From contig CACOFQ010000001.1 of assembly GCA_902626505.1 (NCBI GenBank), positions 69,471 through 133,470 of the forward strand: a DNA stretch of 64,000 nucleotides, read 5' to 3'. This DNA is from an uncultured Marinoscillum sp. GTDB lineage: Bacteria; Bacteroidota; Bacteroidia; Cytophagales; MED-G16. Both the position numbers and the translations under genes were made by a program. Positions within the stretch are counted from its first letter, which is position 1. Every line of letters begins with the position of its first letter. This document shows, one piece after another, positions 1-9,669 of this stretch. The notes beneath the pieces are model-generated. The model saw only the letters and a list, made by a program, of their open reading frames with translations. It did no database searches and was not told the DNA's origin.

Positions 1-112
1 AGCTAAGAAAAAAGGTATTAAGGAAGTATTATTTGATAGAGGTGGATATTTATACCATGGTAAAATAAAATCTTTTGCTGAAGGAGCAAGAGAAGGTGGA
101 TTAATATTTTAA
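1..112 (+). CDS. rplR: 50S ribosomal protein L18, C-terminal end (partial)
   Basis: The window opens inside this gene; the last 36 codons and a TAA stop are present (reading frame from base 2). The visible residues include the L18 C-terminal motifs [11 protein letters not shown] and [11 protein letters not shown]18 binds 5S rRNA in the large subunit. The stop lies two bases before rpsE, in the usual spc operon order L18-S5-L30-L15. The identification rests on the tail and on operon position together. Confidence 0.9.
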   Translation, partial: AKKKGIKEVLFDRGGYLYHGKIKSFAEGAREGGLIF

Positions 113-114
113 AA

Positions 115-618
115 ATGAAGAATATAAAAGCTAGTGATTTAGAATTAAAAGAAAAAGTTGTCTCTATACAAAGAGTTGCTAAAGTTGTAAAAGGAGGAAG
201 GAGATTTAGTTTTTCAGCAATTGTTGTTGTTGGAAATGAAAATGGTGTAGTTGGATATGGTCTTGGTAAAGCCAATGAAGTCACAAATGCTATTATTAAA
301 GGTACTGATGATGCTAAAAAGAATTTGATAAATGTTCCAGTATACAAAAATACCATACCACATGAGGTATTAGGTAAATATGGTGGTGGTCTTGTACTAA
401 TGAAGCCTGCTTCTCAAGGTACTGGAGTCATAGCTGGTGGCGCAATGAGGGCAGTAATGGAAAGTGCAGGAATTAAAGATGTTTTAGCAAAATCAAAAGG
501 ATCTTCAAATCCACATAATGTTGTCAAAGCAACTTTTGACGGTTTAATTAGACTAAGAGACCCACTTGCAGTTGCTAAACAAAGAGGAGTAAGTTTAAAA
601 AAAGTATTTAATGGCTAA
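115..618 (+). CDS. rpsE: 30S ribosomal protein S5
   Basis: S5 of the small ribosomal subunit, involved in decoding accuracy and mRNA entry. At 167 aa it has the normal length. The N-terminal double-stranded RNA-binding-like domain carries GGRRFSF at residues 27-33, followed by [11 protein letters not shown] and, in the C-terminal half, [15 protein letters not shown]. The start codon follows a run of A bases with no Shine-Dalgarno sequence, and the 3' end overlaps rpmD by eight bases, which suggests translational coupling within the spc operon. Confidence 0.97.
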   Translation: MKNIKASDLELKEKVVSIQRVAKVVKGGRRFSFSAIVVVGNENGVVGYGLGKANEVTNAIIKGTDDAKKNLINVPVYKNTIPHEVLGKYGGGLVLMKPASQGTGVIAGGAMRAVMESAGIKDVLAKSKGSSNPHNVVKATFDGLIRLRDPLAVAKQRGVSLKKVFNG

Positions 619-808
619 AGAAAAGTTAACAAAAGTTGAAATTACTCAAGTTAAGAGTATAATATCCCAAACTACAAGACAGAAGAGGACTATATCTGCT
701 TTAGGTCTTGGGAAGATTAATAAAACTGTTGAAAAAACACTAACTCCTCAGGTTAAGGGGATGATAAATAAGGTTAATCATTTAGTAAAAGTTAAAGAAA
801 TAAAATAA
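611..808 (+). CDS. rpmD: 50S ribosomal protein L30
   Basis: Small large-subunit protein of 65 aa, a few residues longer than the E. coli protein. Recognisable L30 features are the N-terminal [10 protein letters not shown] strand, the basic segment [15 protein letters not shown] and the final [10 protein letters not shown]. The start lies inside the 3' end of rpsE and the stop shares its last base with the start of rplO, so the three genes are tightly coupled. Confidence 0.95.
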   Translation: MAKEKLTKVEITQVKSIISQTTRQKRTISALGLGKINKTVEKTLTPQVKGMINKVNHLVKVKEIK

Positions 809-1263
809 TGAAATTACATAATCTCAAACCAGCAGATGGATCTATTAAAAAAGGTAAAAGAATAGCTAGAGGTCAAGGATCAGGGAGAGGTGGAACTTCC
901 ACTAGGGGGCATAAAGGAGCTCAATCTAGATCTGGATATTCTAGAAAAGCTGGTTTTGAAGGTGGGCAAATGCCATTACAGAGAAGAGTCCCAAAATTCG
1001 GTTTTAGGTCTCCTAATAGAATAGAAACAAGACCTGTTAATTTAGATACTTTACAAAAGTTGTGTGATTCATCCAAAGCAAAATCAATAACACCAGATTT
1101 ATTAGTTAAGAATGGTTTAGCACAAAATTCTGATTTAATTAAAATATTAGGACGTGGAAAATTAACTGCAAAAATTAATGTTTCCTCACATTATTTTTCT
1201 GCATCAGCTATAAAAGCTATAGAAAAGTCTGGAGGTAAAATAACCAAATTAATTAATGAATAA
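808..1263 (+). CDS. rplO: 50S ribosomal protein L15
   Basis: L15 is a 23S rRNA-binding protein acting late in large-subunit assembly. The basic, glycine-rich N-terminus (RIARGQGSGRGGTSTRGHKGAQSRSG) is diagnostic in pattern, and GFEGGQMPLQRRVPKFGF follows. Length is 151 aa, usual for the family. It overlaps secY by eight bases at its 3' end, the conserved L15-SecY arrangement. Confidence 0.97.
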   Translation: MKLHNLKPADGSIKKGKRIARGQGSGRGGTSTRGHKGAQSRSGYSRKAGFEGGQMPLQRRVPKFGFRSPNRIETRPVNLDTLQKLCDSSKAKSITPDLLVKNGLAQNSDLIKILGRGKLTAKINVSSHYFSASAIKAIEKSGGKITKLINE

Positions 1264-2560
1264 ACTTATTGATACCATAAAAAATATCTTCTCAATAGAG
1301 GAACTAAGAGATAGAATTATCAATACCATTGGATTTTTGGTAATTTTTAGGCTAGGTTCTTTTGTTGTTCTTCCAGGTATAGATCCATCTAAACTTCAGC
1401 AAAGTGCAGGTGGAATTTTTGGGTTATTAGATACTTTTTTAGGTGGAGCATTTAGTAATGCATCTATTTTTGCATTAGGTATAATGCCTTATATATCCGC
1501 TTCAATTGTTGTTCAGTTACTGGGTGTAGCTATGCCTTATTTCCAAAAACTTCAAAAAGAAGGTGATAGTGGAAGAAAAAAAATGACTCAAATTACTAGG
1601 TACTTAACTATAGTTATTTGTATGTTTCAAAGTACGGCATATATATCCGGAACTATTCCTCCAGAGGCTATTTTAGTTCAAAATAAGTTTTTATTTACGA
1701 TTTCAAGCATTGTTATCTTAACCTCTGGAACAATATTTTGTATGTGGTTAGGTGAAAAAATAACAGATAAAGGCATAGGAAATGGTATTTCTATGTTGAT
1801 CATGATTGGTATAATATCTCGTTTTCCTGGAAGTATAGTTGCTGAGGCTCTTTCTAGAGGAATGAACCAGGCCCTGTTCTTTCTAATTGAGATTGGATTT
1901 TTATTTTTAGTTGTAATGTTTACTGTGATGCTTGTACAAGCTATTAGGAGAATCCCTGTTCAATATGCAAAGCAAGTTGTTGGAAGTAGTCTGTACGGCG
2001 GTAAGAGACAATATCTTCCATTAAAGGTAAATTCTTCTGGTGTTATGCCTATTATTTTTGCACAAGCACTTATGTTTTTACCTGCTATAATTGGCCTTCA
2101 GTTTGCTGAAAATTCAGATTTTTTTCAATATATTGCAACCTCTTTTTCAAACATGCAGTCTTGGCTGTATAACGTTACATTCGCAGTATTGATAATTGCT
2201 TTCACGTTTTTCTACACTGCAATTACCGTTAATCCCAACAAGATGGCTGATGATATGAAAAGAAATAACGGATTTATTCCAGGAATTAAGCCTGGTCCTG
2301 AGACATCAGATTTTATATCTAATGTAATGGACAGGATAACTCTTCCTGGTTCAATTCTGTTGGCTGTAGTTGCTATATTACCTGCATTTGCAATGATGTT
2401 TGGTATAAATCAGAGCTTTGCTCAGTTTTATGGAGGAACTTCATTACTAATTATGGTAGGTGTAATATTAGACACTCTACAGCAAATTGAGAGTTATTTA
2501 CTGATGAGACATTATGATGGAATGATGAAATCAGGAAAAATAAAAGGAAGAAGCGTTTAA
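1256..2560 (+). CDS. secY: Protein translocase subunit SecY
   Basis: Channel-forming subunit of the SecYEG translocon in the inner membrane. It is 434 aa with about ten hydrophobic segments. Family signatures visible are [16 protein letters not shown] near residues 74-90, [16 protein letters not shown] in the middle, and the basic cytoplasmic loop [13 protein letters not shown], which contacts SecA and the ribosome. The gene starts inside rplO. No methionine aminopeptidase gene lies between secY and infA, although that gene is often found here in other bacteria. Confidence 0.97.
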   Translation: MNKLIDTIKNIFSIEELRDRIINTIGFLVIFRLGSFVVLPGIDPSKLQQSAGGIFGLLDTFLGGAFSNASIFALGIMPYISASIVVQLLGVAMPYFQKLQKEGDSGRKKMTQITRYLTIVICMFQSTAYISGTIPPEAILVQNKFLFTISSIVILTSGTIFCMWLGEKITDKGIGNGISMLIMIGIISRFPGSIVAEALSRGMNQALFFLIEIGFLFLVVMFTVMLVQAIRRIPVQYAKQVVGSSLYGGKRQYLPLKVNSSGVMPIIFAQALMFLPAIIGLQFAENSDFFQYIATSFSNMQSWLYNVTFAVLIIAFTFFYTAITVNPNKMADDMKRNNGFIPGIKPGPETSDFISNVMDRITLPGSILLAVVAILPAFAMMFGINQSFAQFYGGTSLLIMVGVILDTLQQIESYLLMRHYDGMMKSGKIKGRSV

Positions 2561-2562
2561 TT

Positions 2563-2781
2563 ATGGCTAAACAAAAGGCAATAGAACAAGATGGTATAGT
2601 TACTGAAGCTTTGTCAAATGCAATGTTTAGAGTAAAATTAGACAATGGGCATATAGTGACAGCTCATATTTCTGGTAAGATGAGAATGTTTTACATAAGA
2701 CTTTTACCTGGAGATAAAGTTAAGTTAGAAATGTCACCATATGATTTAACAAAAGCTAGAATAACATTTAGATATAAATAA
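2563..2781 (+). CDS. infA: Translation initiation factor IF-1
   Basis: 72 aa, exactly the common length. This single OB-fold protein binds the ribosomal A site during initiation. Visible motifs are [22 protein letters not shown] and [17 protein letters not shown] followed by [10 protein letters not shown]. It begins two bases after secY with the context TTTAATT before ATG and is followed one base later by rpmJ. Confidence 0.97.
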   Translation: MAKQKAIEQDGIVTEALSNAMFRVKLDNGHIVTAHISGKMRMFYIRLLPGDKVKLEMSPYDLTKARITFRYK

Positions 2782-2782
2782 T

Positions 2783-2899
2783 ATGAAAGTTAGAGCATCA
2801 GTTAAGAAAAGGAGCAGTGACTGTAAAGTCATAAGAAGAAAGGGAAAGGTTTATGTAATTAACAAAAAAAACCCTCGATTTAAACAGAGGCAAGGATAA
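2783..2899 (+). CDS. rpmJ: 50S ribosomal protein L36, zinc-free form
   Basis: A 38-codon gene. The product starts [17 protein letters not shown] and ends PRFKQRQG, both classic L36. Zinc-binding L36 proteins use three Cys and one His; here only the Cys at residue 14 remains. The positions expected to hold the other ligands carry Ser (11), Asn (27) and Phe (33). This is the C-minus form that is common in Bacteroidota. It starts one base after infA and ends three bases before rpsM. Confidence 0.95.
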   Translation: MKVRASVKKRSSDCKVIRRKGKVYVINKKNPRFKQRQG

Positions 2900-2902
2900 A
2901 TT

Positions 2903-3277
2903 ATGAGAATTGCAGGTATAGATATTCCGGATAATAAAAGAGGTGAAATTGCTTTAACCTATATATATGGTTTAGGTAGAAGCTCAGCTATAAAAATTTT
3001 ATCTCAATCAGGTATTAGTGTTGATAAAAAGGTTTCTGAGTGGACTGAAGAGGAATCAAATAAGATAAGAAATATTATTTCTAAAGAATTTAAAATAGAA
3101 GGTGATTTAAAATCTGAAGTTAGACTAAATATCAAAAGATTACTTGATATAGGATGTTACAGAGGTCTTAGACATAGAAAGGGGTTACCTGTTAGAGGCC
3201 AAAAGACAAAAAATAATTCTCGTACGAGAAAAGGTAAAAGAAAAACAGTTGCTAATAAAAAGAAAGCAGTTAAATAA
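2903..3277 (+). CDS. rpsM: 30S ribosomal protein S13
   Basis: Head protein of the small subunit that contacts tRNA and the large-subunit bridge. It is 124 aa and starts [20 protein letters not shown]. The [10 protein letters not shown] helix-hairpin-helix segment and the basic tail [20 protein letters not shown] are typical. The stop codon's last base is the first base of rpsK, linking the two genes of the alpha operon. The context before the start is GATAAATT. Confidence 0.97.
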   Translation: MRIAGIDIPDNKRGEIALTYIYGLGRSSAIKILSQSGISVDKKVSEWTEEESNKIRNIISKEFKIEGDLKSEVRLNIKRLLDIGCYRGLRHRKGLPVRGQKTKNNSRTRKGKRKTVANKKKAVK

Positions 3278-3666
3278 TGAATAAAAAGAAAGATAAATCA
3301 AAGAAGAGAGTAGTAGTTGTAAATAAAAATGGACAAGCACATATAAAGTGTTCATTTAATAATATTATTATTTCTATAACTAATGAGTCTGGTCAAGTTA
3401 TATCATGGTCATCAGCAGGTAAAATGGGTTTTAGAGGTTCAAAAAAGAATACACCATTTGCTGCTCAAATTGCAACCGAAGATGCAGTCAAGTCTGCATA
3501 TGAACTAGGATTAAGAAAAGTTGATATTTTTATTAAGGGACCTGGTGCAGGGAGAGATTCTGCAATCAGAGCTATGCAAAATGCGGGACTTGATGTTATG
3601 TCTATTAATGATGTAACTCCTTTACCTCACAATGGATGTAGGCCCCCTAAAAGAAGAAGAGTTTAA
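3277..3666 (+). CDS. rpsK: 30S ribosomal protein S11
   Basis: Platform protein of the small subunit. At 129 aa it is of normal length, with a lysine-rich N-terminus. Diagnostic segments are [28 protein letters not shown] and the very C-terminus [13 protein letters not shown]. It is the second gene of the S13-S11-S4-RpoA block, 12 bases ahead of rpsD. Confidence 0.98.
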   Translation: MNKKKDKSKKRVVVVNKNGQAHIKCSFNNIIISITNESGQVISWSSAGKMGFRGSKKNTPFAAQIATEDAVKSAYELGLRKVDIFIKGPGAGRDSAIRAMQNAGLDVMSINDVTPLPHNGCRPPKRRRV

Positions 3667-3678
3667 AATATAATTATA

Positions 3679-4284
3679 ATGGCAAGATATACTGGACCAA
3701 AATCAAAAATCTCAAGAAAGTATGGTGAACCAATTTTTGGTGATACTAAGGCTTTAGAGAAAAAACCTCACCCTCCAGGACAACATGGAAGAGGGAGAAG
3801 AAGAAAAAAATCTGAATATGCTATACAACTTGCTGAAAAACAAAAAGCTAAGTATCTGTATGGTATTTTAGAAAATCAGTTTAGAAATATGTTTGACAAA
3901 GCTTCTAGAAAAGACGGTGTTACAGGAGAAAACCTTCTTCAGTTATTAGAAGCAAGACTTGATAATGTAGTTTATAGGTTAGGTATTGCCCCTACAAGGA
4001 GGTCTGCAAGACAACTTGTTTCCCATAAACATATAACAGTAAATGGTAATCTTGTGAATATTCCTTCATATACTTTAAAAGAGGGCGATATGGTTGCGGT
4101 AAGAGAAAAGTCTAAATCATTAACTGCAATTTCTTCAAGCGTATCAAATAATAATGCCAATAAATATAAATGGTTAGAGTGGGATGACAAATCATTACTT
4201 GGTAAGTTAGTAACTTATCCAGATAGAGAGTCAATTCCTGAAAATATTAATGAACAATTAATTGTTGAATTATATTCTAAATAA
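3679..4284 (+). CDS. rpsD: 30S ribosomal protein S4
   Basis: S4 nucleates 30S assembly and contributes to decoding fidelity. The 201 aa protein starts [21 protein letters not shown] and contains the S4 RNA-binding domain at roughly residues 91-155 ([14 protein letters not shown], then [17 protein letters not shown]). The N-terminal region lacks the cysteine cluster found in zinc-binding S4 proteins, so this is a zinc-free version. In many bacteria S4 autoregulates the alpha operon; nothing in this sequence shows that directly. Confidence 0.97.
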   Translation: MARYTGPKSKISRKYGEPIFGDTKALEKKPHPPGQHGRGRRRKKSEYAIQLAEKQKAKYLYGILENQFRNMFDKASRKDGVTGENLLQLLEARLDNVVYRLGIAPTRRSARQLVSHKHITVNGNLVNIPSYTLKEGDMVAVREKSKSLTAISSSVSNNNANKYKWLEWDDKSLLGKLVTYPDRESIPENINEQLIVELYSK

Positions 4285-4312
4285 AATATTGTATAAATAA
4301 ATTTTTAAAATT

Positions 4313-5293
4313 ATGTCACTACTTTCATTTCAATTACCAGACAAGATAGTAATGGAAAAAGCCGATGATTTTCACGGTATTTTTACATTCTCTCCTTTAC
4401 AACCAGGTTATGCATTAACTATTGGTAATGCTGTAAGAAGAGTTTTACTTTCCTCTTTAGAAGGGTATGCTGTTACTGGTATAAAAATACCTGGAGTACA
4501 ACACGAGTTTTCAACTTTAGATGGCATTGTTGAAGATGTTTCTGAAATTATTCTTAATTTGAAAACAATAAGATTTAAATCTGTAACTGAAAATCCTGAA
4601 AAAACCCTTGTTATATCTTTTGATAAAAAAGGAACTGTGACTGGTGCTGATATCTCAAAAGCAACAAGTTCATTTGAAGTGCTTAATCCAGAACAAGAAA
4701 TCTGTACTTTAAGTAAAAAGGTTAAGTTTTCTATAGAATTAAGAATTGAGAAAGGAAGAGGATATGTTTCCTCTGAAGAAAATAGTTCTTCTTCTGATGT
4801 TGATTTTATATCAATTGATTCAGTTTTCACTCCAATTATCAATGTGAAGTACAGCATTGAGAATACAAGAGTTGAACAAAAAACAGACTTTGAAAAGTTA
4901 ATTCTTGATATTCAAACTGATGGTTCAATACATCCAGAGGATGCTTTAAAGGGATCTGCTCAATTATTAATTAAACATTTCTATTTATTCTCAGATAAGG
5001 ATATGGAATTTGATGAAGATAATTCTGATGAAATTGAAGTTGTTGATGAGGAATTACTTCACATGAGAAAATTACTTAAAACTTCTCTAAATGATCTAGA
5101 TTTATCTGTTAGAGCTTACAATTGTCTTAAAGCTGCAGATATTAAAACACTAGGCGATTTAGTAAGTATTGAAATTTCAGATATGATGAAATTTAGAAAC
5201 TTTGGTAAAAAATCTCTTACAGAACTTGAAGAGTTAGTTGATAATAAAGGTCTAACCTTTGGTATGGATCTTGATAAATATAACTTAGATTAA
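4313..5293 (+). CDS. rpoA: DNA-directed RNA polymerase subunit alpha
   Basis: Alpha subunit, 326 aa. The N-terminal domain, which dimerises and binds beta and beta prime, shows [31 protein letters not shown] in pattern around residues 25-55. The C-terminal domain, which contacts UP elements and activators, lies at about 245-326 with [16 protein letters not shown] and [12 protein letters not shown] 28-base A/T-rich gap separates it from rpsD and eight bases separate it from rplQ. The start is preceded by TTAAAATT. Confidence 0.98.
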   Translation: MSLLSFQLPDKIVMEKADDFHGIFTFSPLQPGYALTIGNAVRRVLLSSLEGYAVTGIKIPGVQHEFSTLDGIVEDVSEIILNLKTIRFKSVTENPEKTLVISFDKKGTVTGADISKATSSFEVLNPEQEICTLSKKVKFSIELRIEKGRGYVSSEENSSSSDVDFISIDSVFTPIINVKYSIENTRVEQKTDFEKLILDIQTDGSIHPEDALKGSAQLLIKHFYLFSDKDMEFDEDNSDEIEVVDEELLHMRKLLKTSLNDLDLSVRAYNCLKAADIKTLGDLVSIEISDMMKFRNFGKKSLTELEELVDNKGLTFGMDLDKYNLD

Positions 5294-5301
5294 TATTTTT
5301 A

Positions 5302-5844
5302 ATGAGACACGGAAAAAGGTTTAATCATTTAAGTAGAAAAGCACCACATAGAAAGTCTATGCTTTCAAATATGGCTTCATCTCTTATTCTTCATAAGAAG
5401 ATTGAGACTACTGTTGCTAAAGCTAAGGCTTTGAGGAAATATATTGAACCTATACTTACAAGATCTAAGTCTGATACTACTCATTCTAGAAGAACAGTAT
5501 TTTCACTTCTAAAAAATAAAGAGTCAGTGACAGAGCTATTTAATAACGTATCTGAAAAAATAGCCGCAAGACCTGGTGGATATACTAGAATAATTAAAAC
5601 AGGTTTTAGGCTAGGCGATAATGCAGAAATGTGTATAATTGAATTAGTTGATTACAATACTCTACTTCTATCTAGTGATGATAAGGATAAGTCATCTAAA
5701 TCAACTAGAAGGAGGAGGAGAAAAAAATCTACGGCTAATGTTTCTGCAGGTGAGACTAAATCAGCTCCAAAAGCCTCAAAAAAAAGTGATAAAAAAGCTG
5801 AAAAAAAAGATACAAAAGCTAAAGATGATAAGAAGTCAAAATAG
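5302..5844 (+). CDS. rplQ: 50S ribosomal protein L17 with lysine-rich extension
   Basis: L17 fold in the first ~120 residues: [20 protein letters not shown], then [26 protein letters not shown]. After that a tail of about 50 residues follows that is nearly all Lys, Arg, Asp, Ser and Ala and likely disordered. L17 proteins in other phyla usually end near 120-130 aa, so 180 aa reflects the tail. Extended L17 tails are known in Bacteroidota. This is the last gene of the alpha operon and is followed by a hairpin terminator. Confidence 0.95.
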   Translation: MRHGKRFNHLSRKAPHRKSMLSNMASSLILHKKIETTVAKAKALRKYIEPILTRSKSDTTHSRRTVFSLLKNKESVTELFNNVSEKIAARPGGYTRIIKTGFRLGDNAEMCIIELVDYNTLLLSSDDKDKSSKSTRRRRRKKSTANVSAGETKSAPKASKKSDKKAEKKDTKAKDDKKSK

Positions 5845-5867
5845 CTGATGCATCAAAATTTTAAATT

Positions 5868-5900
5868 AAAGGGATTAAATTTATTTAATCCCTTTTTTAT
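5868..5900 (+). terminator. Rho-independent terminator after rplQ
   Basis: Perfect inverted repeat AAAGGGATTAAAT / ATTTAATCCCTTT (5868-5880 and 5883-5895) with a very short loop, running into six T bases. It closes the long ribosomal operon and sits just ahead of the carA promoter box. Confidence 0.85.
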
Positions 5901-5904
5901 TATA

Positions 5905-5912
5905 TATTTTTG
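5905..5912 (+). promoter_or_regulatory. Putative -7 promoter box for carA
   Basis: TATTTTTG matches the Bacteroidota -7 consensus TAnnTTTG exactly and lies between the rplQ terminator and the carA start, with only seven bases to the ATG. No TTG is visible at the expected -33 spacing. If the box is used, the carA mRNA would have almost no leader. Confidence 0.45.
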
Positions 5913-5919
5913 AAAAAAA

Positions 5920-7020
5920 ATGGCTATTAAATCTAGAAAACCTGCAATTTTACTCCTTGAAGATGGTTCTTTTTTTGAGGGTACTTCTCTTGGTAAAATA
6001 GGTACTGCTACTGGCGAAATATGTTATAATACGGGTATGACTGGTTACCAGGAAATTTATACTGATCCATCTTATTATGGTCAAATTATAATTAATACAT
6101 CATCGCATATTGGTAATTATGGCACTGTTGATCATGAGCAGGAAAGTGCATGCCCGCAAATCAATGGAGTTATAATAAATGAATATTCAGAAATTTATAG
6201 TAGATCGGATTCAGATGAGAGTTTGGAAGAATATTTTATTAAAAATAATACTGTTGCAATTTATGATATTGACACTCGAAAACTTGTTAAGTATATAAGG
6301 GATAAAGGAGCAATGAATGCAATTATTTCTAGTCAGATTTTAGATGTTGAAAAATTAAAAAAACTTTTAAGTGAGGTTCCTCCAATGAAAAACCTTGAAT
6401 TATCATCTAAGGTAACAACCAAGAAAGAATATACACATGGAGATAAAAATTCTAAAATTAAAATTGCAGTTCTTGATTTAGGATGTAAGAAATCTATATT
6501 AGAAAATTTTAGTTCTAGAGGTGCCTTATGTAAAGTCTTCCCTGCAAAAACATCTTTTTCTGAAATGGAATCATGGAAACCAGATGGATTTTTTATATCC
6601 AATGGTCCTGGAGACCCAGCGTCTATGGATTATGCAGTAAATACCGTAAAGGATATTATAAATAATGAAAAGCCTGTGTTTGGTATTTGTTTAGGTCATC
6701 AAATATTAGCTAGAGCATGTGATATATCTACTTATAAACTTCATAACGGACATAGAGGTATAAATCATCCAGTTAAGAATTTAAATTCAGGAAAATCTGA
6801 AGTAACATCTCAAAATCATGGTTTTGCTGTCTCAATGGATGAAATTCAAAAGTCAAAATCAATTGATCTAACTCATATTAATTTAAATGACGATACAGTT
6901 GAAGGAATAAAGGTTAAAGGAAAAAAAGCATTTTCAGTTCAATATCATCCAGAATCATCTCCAGGCCCTCATGATTCTAGATACTTATTTGATGACTTTA
7001 TTAGTATGATTAAAAAATGA
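5920..7020 (+). CDS. carA: Carbamoyl-phosphate synthase, small (glutaminase) subunit
   Basis: Hydrolyses glutamine and passes ammonia to the large subunit for carbamoyl phosphate, feeding pyrimidine and arginine synthesis. The N-terminal CPSase small-chain domain ([32 protein letters not shown]) is followed by a class I glutamine amidotransferase domain. The catalytic triad appears as Cys257 in FGICLGHQ and His343/Glu345 in [15 protein letters not shown]. Length is 366 aa. No carB is in the window. The stop overlaps the eno start by four bases. Confidence 0.97.
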   Translation: MAIKSRKPAILLLEDGSFFEGTSLGKIGTATGEICYNTGMTGYQEIYTDPSYYGQIIINTSSHIGNYGTVDHEQESACPQINGVIINEYSEIYSRSDSDESLEEYFIKNNTVAIYDIDTRKLVKYIRDKGAMNAIISSQILDVEKLKKLLSEVPPMKNLELSSKVTTKKEYTHGDKNSKIKIAVLDLGCKKSILENFSSRGALCKVFPAKTSFSEMESWKPDGFFISNGPGDPASMDYAVNTVKDIINNEKPVFGICLGHQILARACDISTYKLHNGHRGINHPVKNLNSGKSEVTSQNHGFAVSMDEIQKSKSIDLTHINLNDDTVEGIKVKGKKAFSVQYHPESSPGPHDSRYLFDDFISMIKK

Positions 7021-8288
7021 GTAAAATAAATAAAATATTTGGAAGACAAATTTTGGATTCTAGAGGTAACCCTACAGTTGAGGTAGATATTTATTCTGAT
7101 AATTTTATGGGTAGGGCAGCAGTTCCATCAGGAGCTTCTACTGGTGAGAATGAAGCTGTTGAGTTAAGAGATGGAGGAGAATATTACTTAGGAAAATCAG
7201 TTAATAAAGCTGTTCAAAATATTAATGAAATTATATCTAAAGAATTGATAGGAAAGGATTGTATTAATCAAGAAGAAATTGATCAGTTATTGATAGACTT
7301 AGATGGGACTAATAATAAATCTAGGATAGGTGCAAATGCTATTCTAGGAGTATCTTTAGCTTGTGCTCATTTATCATCACAAATTTCAAATCAGCCTTTA
7401 TATAAATTGCTAGGTGGAGATGATGCTAATTTATTACCTGTTCCAATGATGAATATTATTAATGGAGGTTCTCATTCGGATGCACCTATAGCTTTCCAGG
7501 AATTTATGATTAGACCTGTTGGTGCTAATTCTTTTAGTGAAGCTTTAAGATATGGTGCTGAGATTTTTCATACCTTAAAATCTATAATTAAAAGTAAAAA
7601 ATTAAGTACAGCAGTTGGAGATGAGGGTGGTTTTGCTCCAAACTTTACTGGAGGAACTGAGGAGGCAATTGACACTATTTTATATTCTATTGATAAAGCT
7701 GGATTTTCTGCAGGAAAAGATATTACCCTTGCTATGGACTGTGCTGCATCAGAATTTTATAAAGATGGAGAGTATAATTATAAAATTTTTGAGGGAGATA
7801 ATGGTCAGGTAAGAAGCTCTCAGGGACAGGTTGCATATCTAAAGAGTTTAGTCGATCAGTATCCAATTGATAGTATAGAAGATGGTTGTGATGAAAATGA
7901 TTGGCAAGGTTGGAATTTGCTCACAAAAGAAATAGGAGAAAGATGCCAAATTGTTGGGGATGATTTATTGGTAACTAATTTAAAATATTTAGAAAGAGCA
8001 ATTGAAGAAAAAAGTGCAAATTCAATTTTAATAAAACCAAACCAAATTGGTACTCTTACAGAGACAATAAATGCTATTAATTTAGCAAAGGAATCTGGTT
8101 GGACTGCTGTTGTTTCACATCGATCTGGAGAGACAGAAGATACAACTATTTCCGATATTGCAGTAGGTTTAAATGTGGGTCAAATTAAGACAGGTTCTTT
8201 ATCTAGATCAGATAGAATAGCAAAATATAATCAATTACTTAGAATAGAAGAGGATTTAGGTGTTAAAGCAAAATATCCTTCTAAATAA
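7017..8288 (+). CDS. eno: Enolase (2-phosphoglycerate dehydratase)
   Basis: Converts 2-phosphoglycerate to phosphoenolpyruvate in glycolysis and gluconeogenesis. It is 423 aa, slightly under the usual ~430. Motifs are [15 protein letters not shown] and [18 protein letters not shown] at the N-terminus, [14 protein letters not shown] around the metal site, [14 protein letters not shown] with the catalytic lysine, and SHRSGETED at 367-375, which binds substrate. It overlaps carA by four bases, so the two are probably cotranscribed. Confidence 0.98.
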   Translation: MSKINKIFGRQILDSRGNPTVEVDIYSDNFMGRAAVPSGASTGENEAVELRDGGEYYLGKSVNKAVQNINEIISKELIGKDCINQEEIDQLLIDLDGTNNKSRIGANAILGVSLACAHLSSQISNQPLYKLLGGDDANLLPVPMMNIINGGSHSDAPIAFQEFMIRPVGANSFSEALRYGAEIFHTLKSIIKSKKLSTAVGDEGGFAPNFTGGTEEAIDTILYSIDKAGFSAGKDITLAMDCAASEFYKDGEYNYKIFEGDNGQVRSSQGQVAYLKSLVDQYPIDSIEDGCDENDWQGWNLLTKEIGERCQIVGDDLLVTNLKYLERAIEEKSANSILIKPNQIGTLTETINAINLAKESGWTAVVSHRSGETEDTTISDIAVGLNVGQIKTGSLSRSDRIAKYNQLLRIEEDLGVKAKYPSK

Positions 8289-8305
8289 ATATATATATTT
8301 GGTTT

Positions 8306-8599
8306 ATGATTAGTCAAAAGATAAGAGGTCTCTTCAAGAATTTCTATTTCCTTTTCTTTTTATGTTTTGTATTGTGGATGACAATTATTGATTCAAATGG
8401 TTTTATAAATAGATATAGGTTATCCTCCAAGCTTTCTGAATTAAATACCCAAAAAGAGTTTTATATAAAAGAAATTGATAAAGTTTCACTTGACAAAGAA
8501 AAATTTGAGAGTGACGAAGAACTTTTAGAAAAATATGCTCGAGAAGAGTATTTAATGAAAAAAGAATCTGAAGATATTTTTTACGTAATAAAAGAATAA
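8306..8599 (+). CDS. FtsB/DivIC-like septum formation initiator
   Basis: A 97-aa bitopic membrane protein with a short basic cytoplasmic N-terminus, one hydrophobic segment at about residues 12-27 and a coiled coil at about 36-70. It ends EEYLMKKESEDIFYVIKE, which matches the FtsB/DivIC C-terminal pattern. In other bacteria such proteins form a divisome complex with FtsL and FtsQ/DivIB. It lies 17 bases after eno and shares its last base with the next gene. TATATTTG sits four bases before the start and could be a promoter box. Sequence similarity in this family is weak, so FtsB and DivIC cannot be told apart here. Confidence 0.8.
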   Translation: MISQKIRGLFKNFYFLFFLCFVLWMTIIDSNGFINRYRLSSKLSELNTQKEFYIKEIDKVSLDKEKFESDEELLEKYAREEYLMKKESEDIFYVIKE

Positions 8600-9669
8600 T
8601 GGATAAACATAGCGAAGAATTTCTATATAAATATTTAAATAATCACTCACCAACTGGATTTGAGTCATCAGGTCAGAAAATTTGGTTAGATTATATTAAA
8701 CCTTATATTGACGAGTATATTTCTGATACTTATGGTACAGTGGTTGGTGTTATAAACCCTAATGCAAAATATAAAGTTGTTATTGAGGCTCATGCAGATG
8801 AGATTTCTTGGTTTGTAAATTATATAACAGATGATGGATATATATATGTTATTAGAAATGGTGGTTCTGACCACCAGATAGCACCCTCTAAAAGAGTAAA
8901 TATTAAAACTGAAAAAGGTATTGTGAAAGGAGTATTTGGATGGCCAGCTATTCATGTTAGAGACCCAAAAACAGAGCAAGCACCATCATTAAAAAATATA
9001 TTTATTGATGTTGGTTGTTCATCAAAAAAAGAAGTTGAAGACTTAGGGATTCATGTAGGTTGTGTAATTACTTTTGAAGATGAGTTAATGGAACTAAATA
9101 AAAAATATTATACTGGAAGAGCTCTTGATAATAGGATGGGAGGATTTATGATTGCTGAGGTAGCTAAAAGATTACATAATGATAAGAAAAAATTAGATTT
9201 TGGTTTATATGTTGTGAATTCAGTGCAGGAAGAGATTGGATTGAGAGGTGCCCAGATGATTGCAGAGAGAATTGATCCTGATGTAGCTATAATTACTGAT
9301 GTGACTCATGACACTAACTCACCAATGTATGACAAGAAAAAAAGTGGTGATATTAAATCAGGAAATGGTCCAGCTCTAACATTTGGTCCAGCTGTTCAGA
9401 ATAATCTTTTAAAATTACTTATTGATACTGCTAAAAAGAATAAGATTGATCATCAGTTAATGGCAGCATCTAGATTTACAGGTACTGATACTGATGCATT
9501 TGCATATTCTAATGATGGTGTTGCATCTGCACTGATCTCTCTACCTTTAAAATACATGCATACAACAGTTGAAACTGTTCATAAAGACGACGTAGAAAGT
9601 TGTATCAAATTGATGTATGAATCTGTATTAGCTATAAAAGAAGGTCAAGATTTTAGATATATTAAATAA
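8599..9669 (+). CDS. M42 family metallopeptidase (glutamyl/deblocking aminopeptidase type)
   Basis: Cytosolic dinuclear metal aminopeptidase of the M42 (tetrahedral aminopeptidase) family, 356 aa. Metal-binding and catalytic motifs appear in order: EAHADEISWF, GRALDNRMGG, QEEIGLRGAQM and DVTHDTNSP, with a late His in PLKYMHTTVE. No signal peptide is present. Substrate preference cannot be read from the sequence; M42 members include aminopeptidases once annotated as endoglucanases. The 3' end overlaps the convergent aroA by eight bases. Confidence 0.9.
   Translation: MDKHSEEFLYKYLNNHSPTGFESSGQKIWLDYIKPYIDEYISDTYGTVVGVINPNAKYKVVIEAHADEISWFVNYITDDGYIYVIRNGGSDHQIAPSKRVNIKTEKGIVKGVFGWPAIHVRDPKTEQAPSLKNIFIDVGCSSKKEVEDLGIHVGCVITFEDELMELNKKYYTGRALDNRMGGFMIAEVAKRLHNDKKKLDFGLYVVNSVQEEIGLRGAQMIAERIDPDVAIITDVTHDTNSPMYDKKKSGDIKSGNGPALTFGPAVQNNLLKLLIDTAKKNKIDHQLMAASRFTGTDTDAFAYSNDGVASALISLPLKYMHTTVETVHKDDVESCIKLMYESVLAIKEGQDFRYIK

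Noticed and set aside
4408..4857. Long open frame antisense to rpoA (149 codons)
   Set aside because: It lies wholly inside a conserved gene, its product matches no known pattern, and A/T-rich coding DNA here often leaves the opposite strand open.
5648..5848. Overlapping frame within the L17 tail
   Set aside because: A by-product of the AAA/AAG-rich tail read out of frame; no support as a gene.
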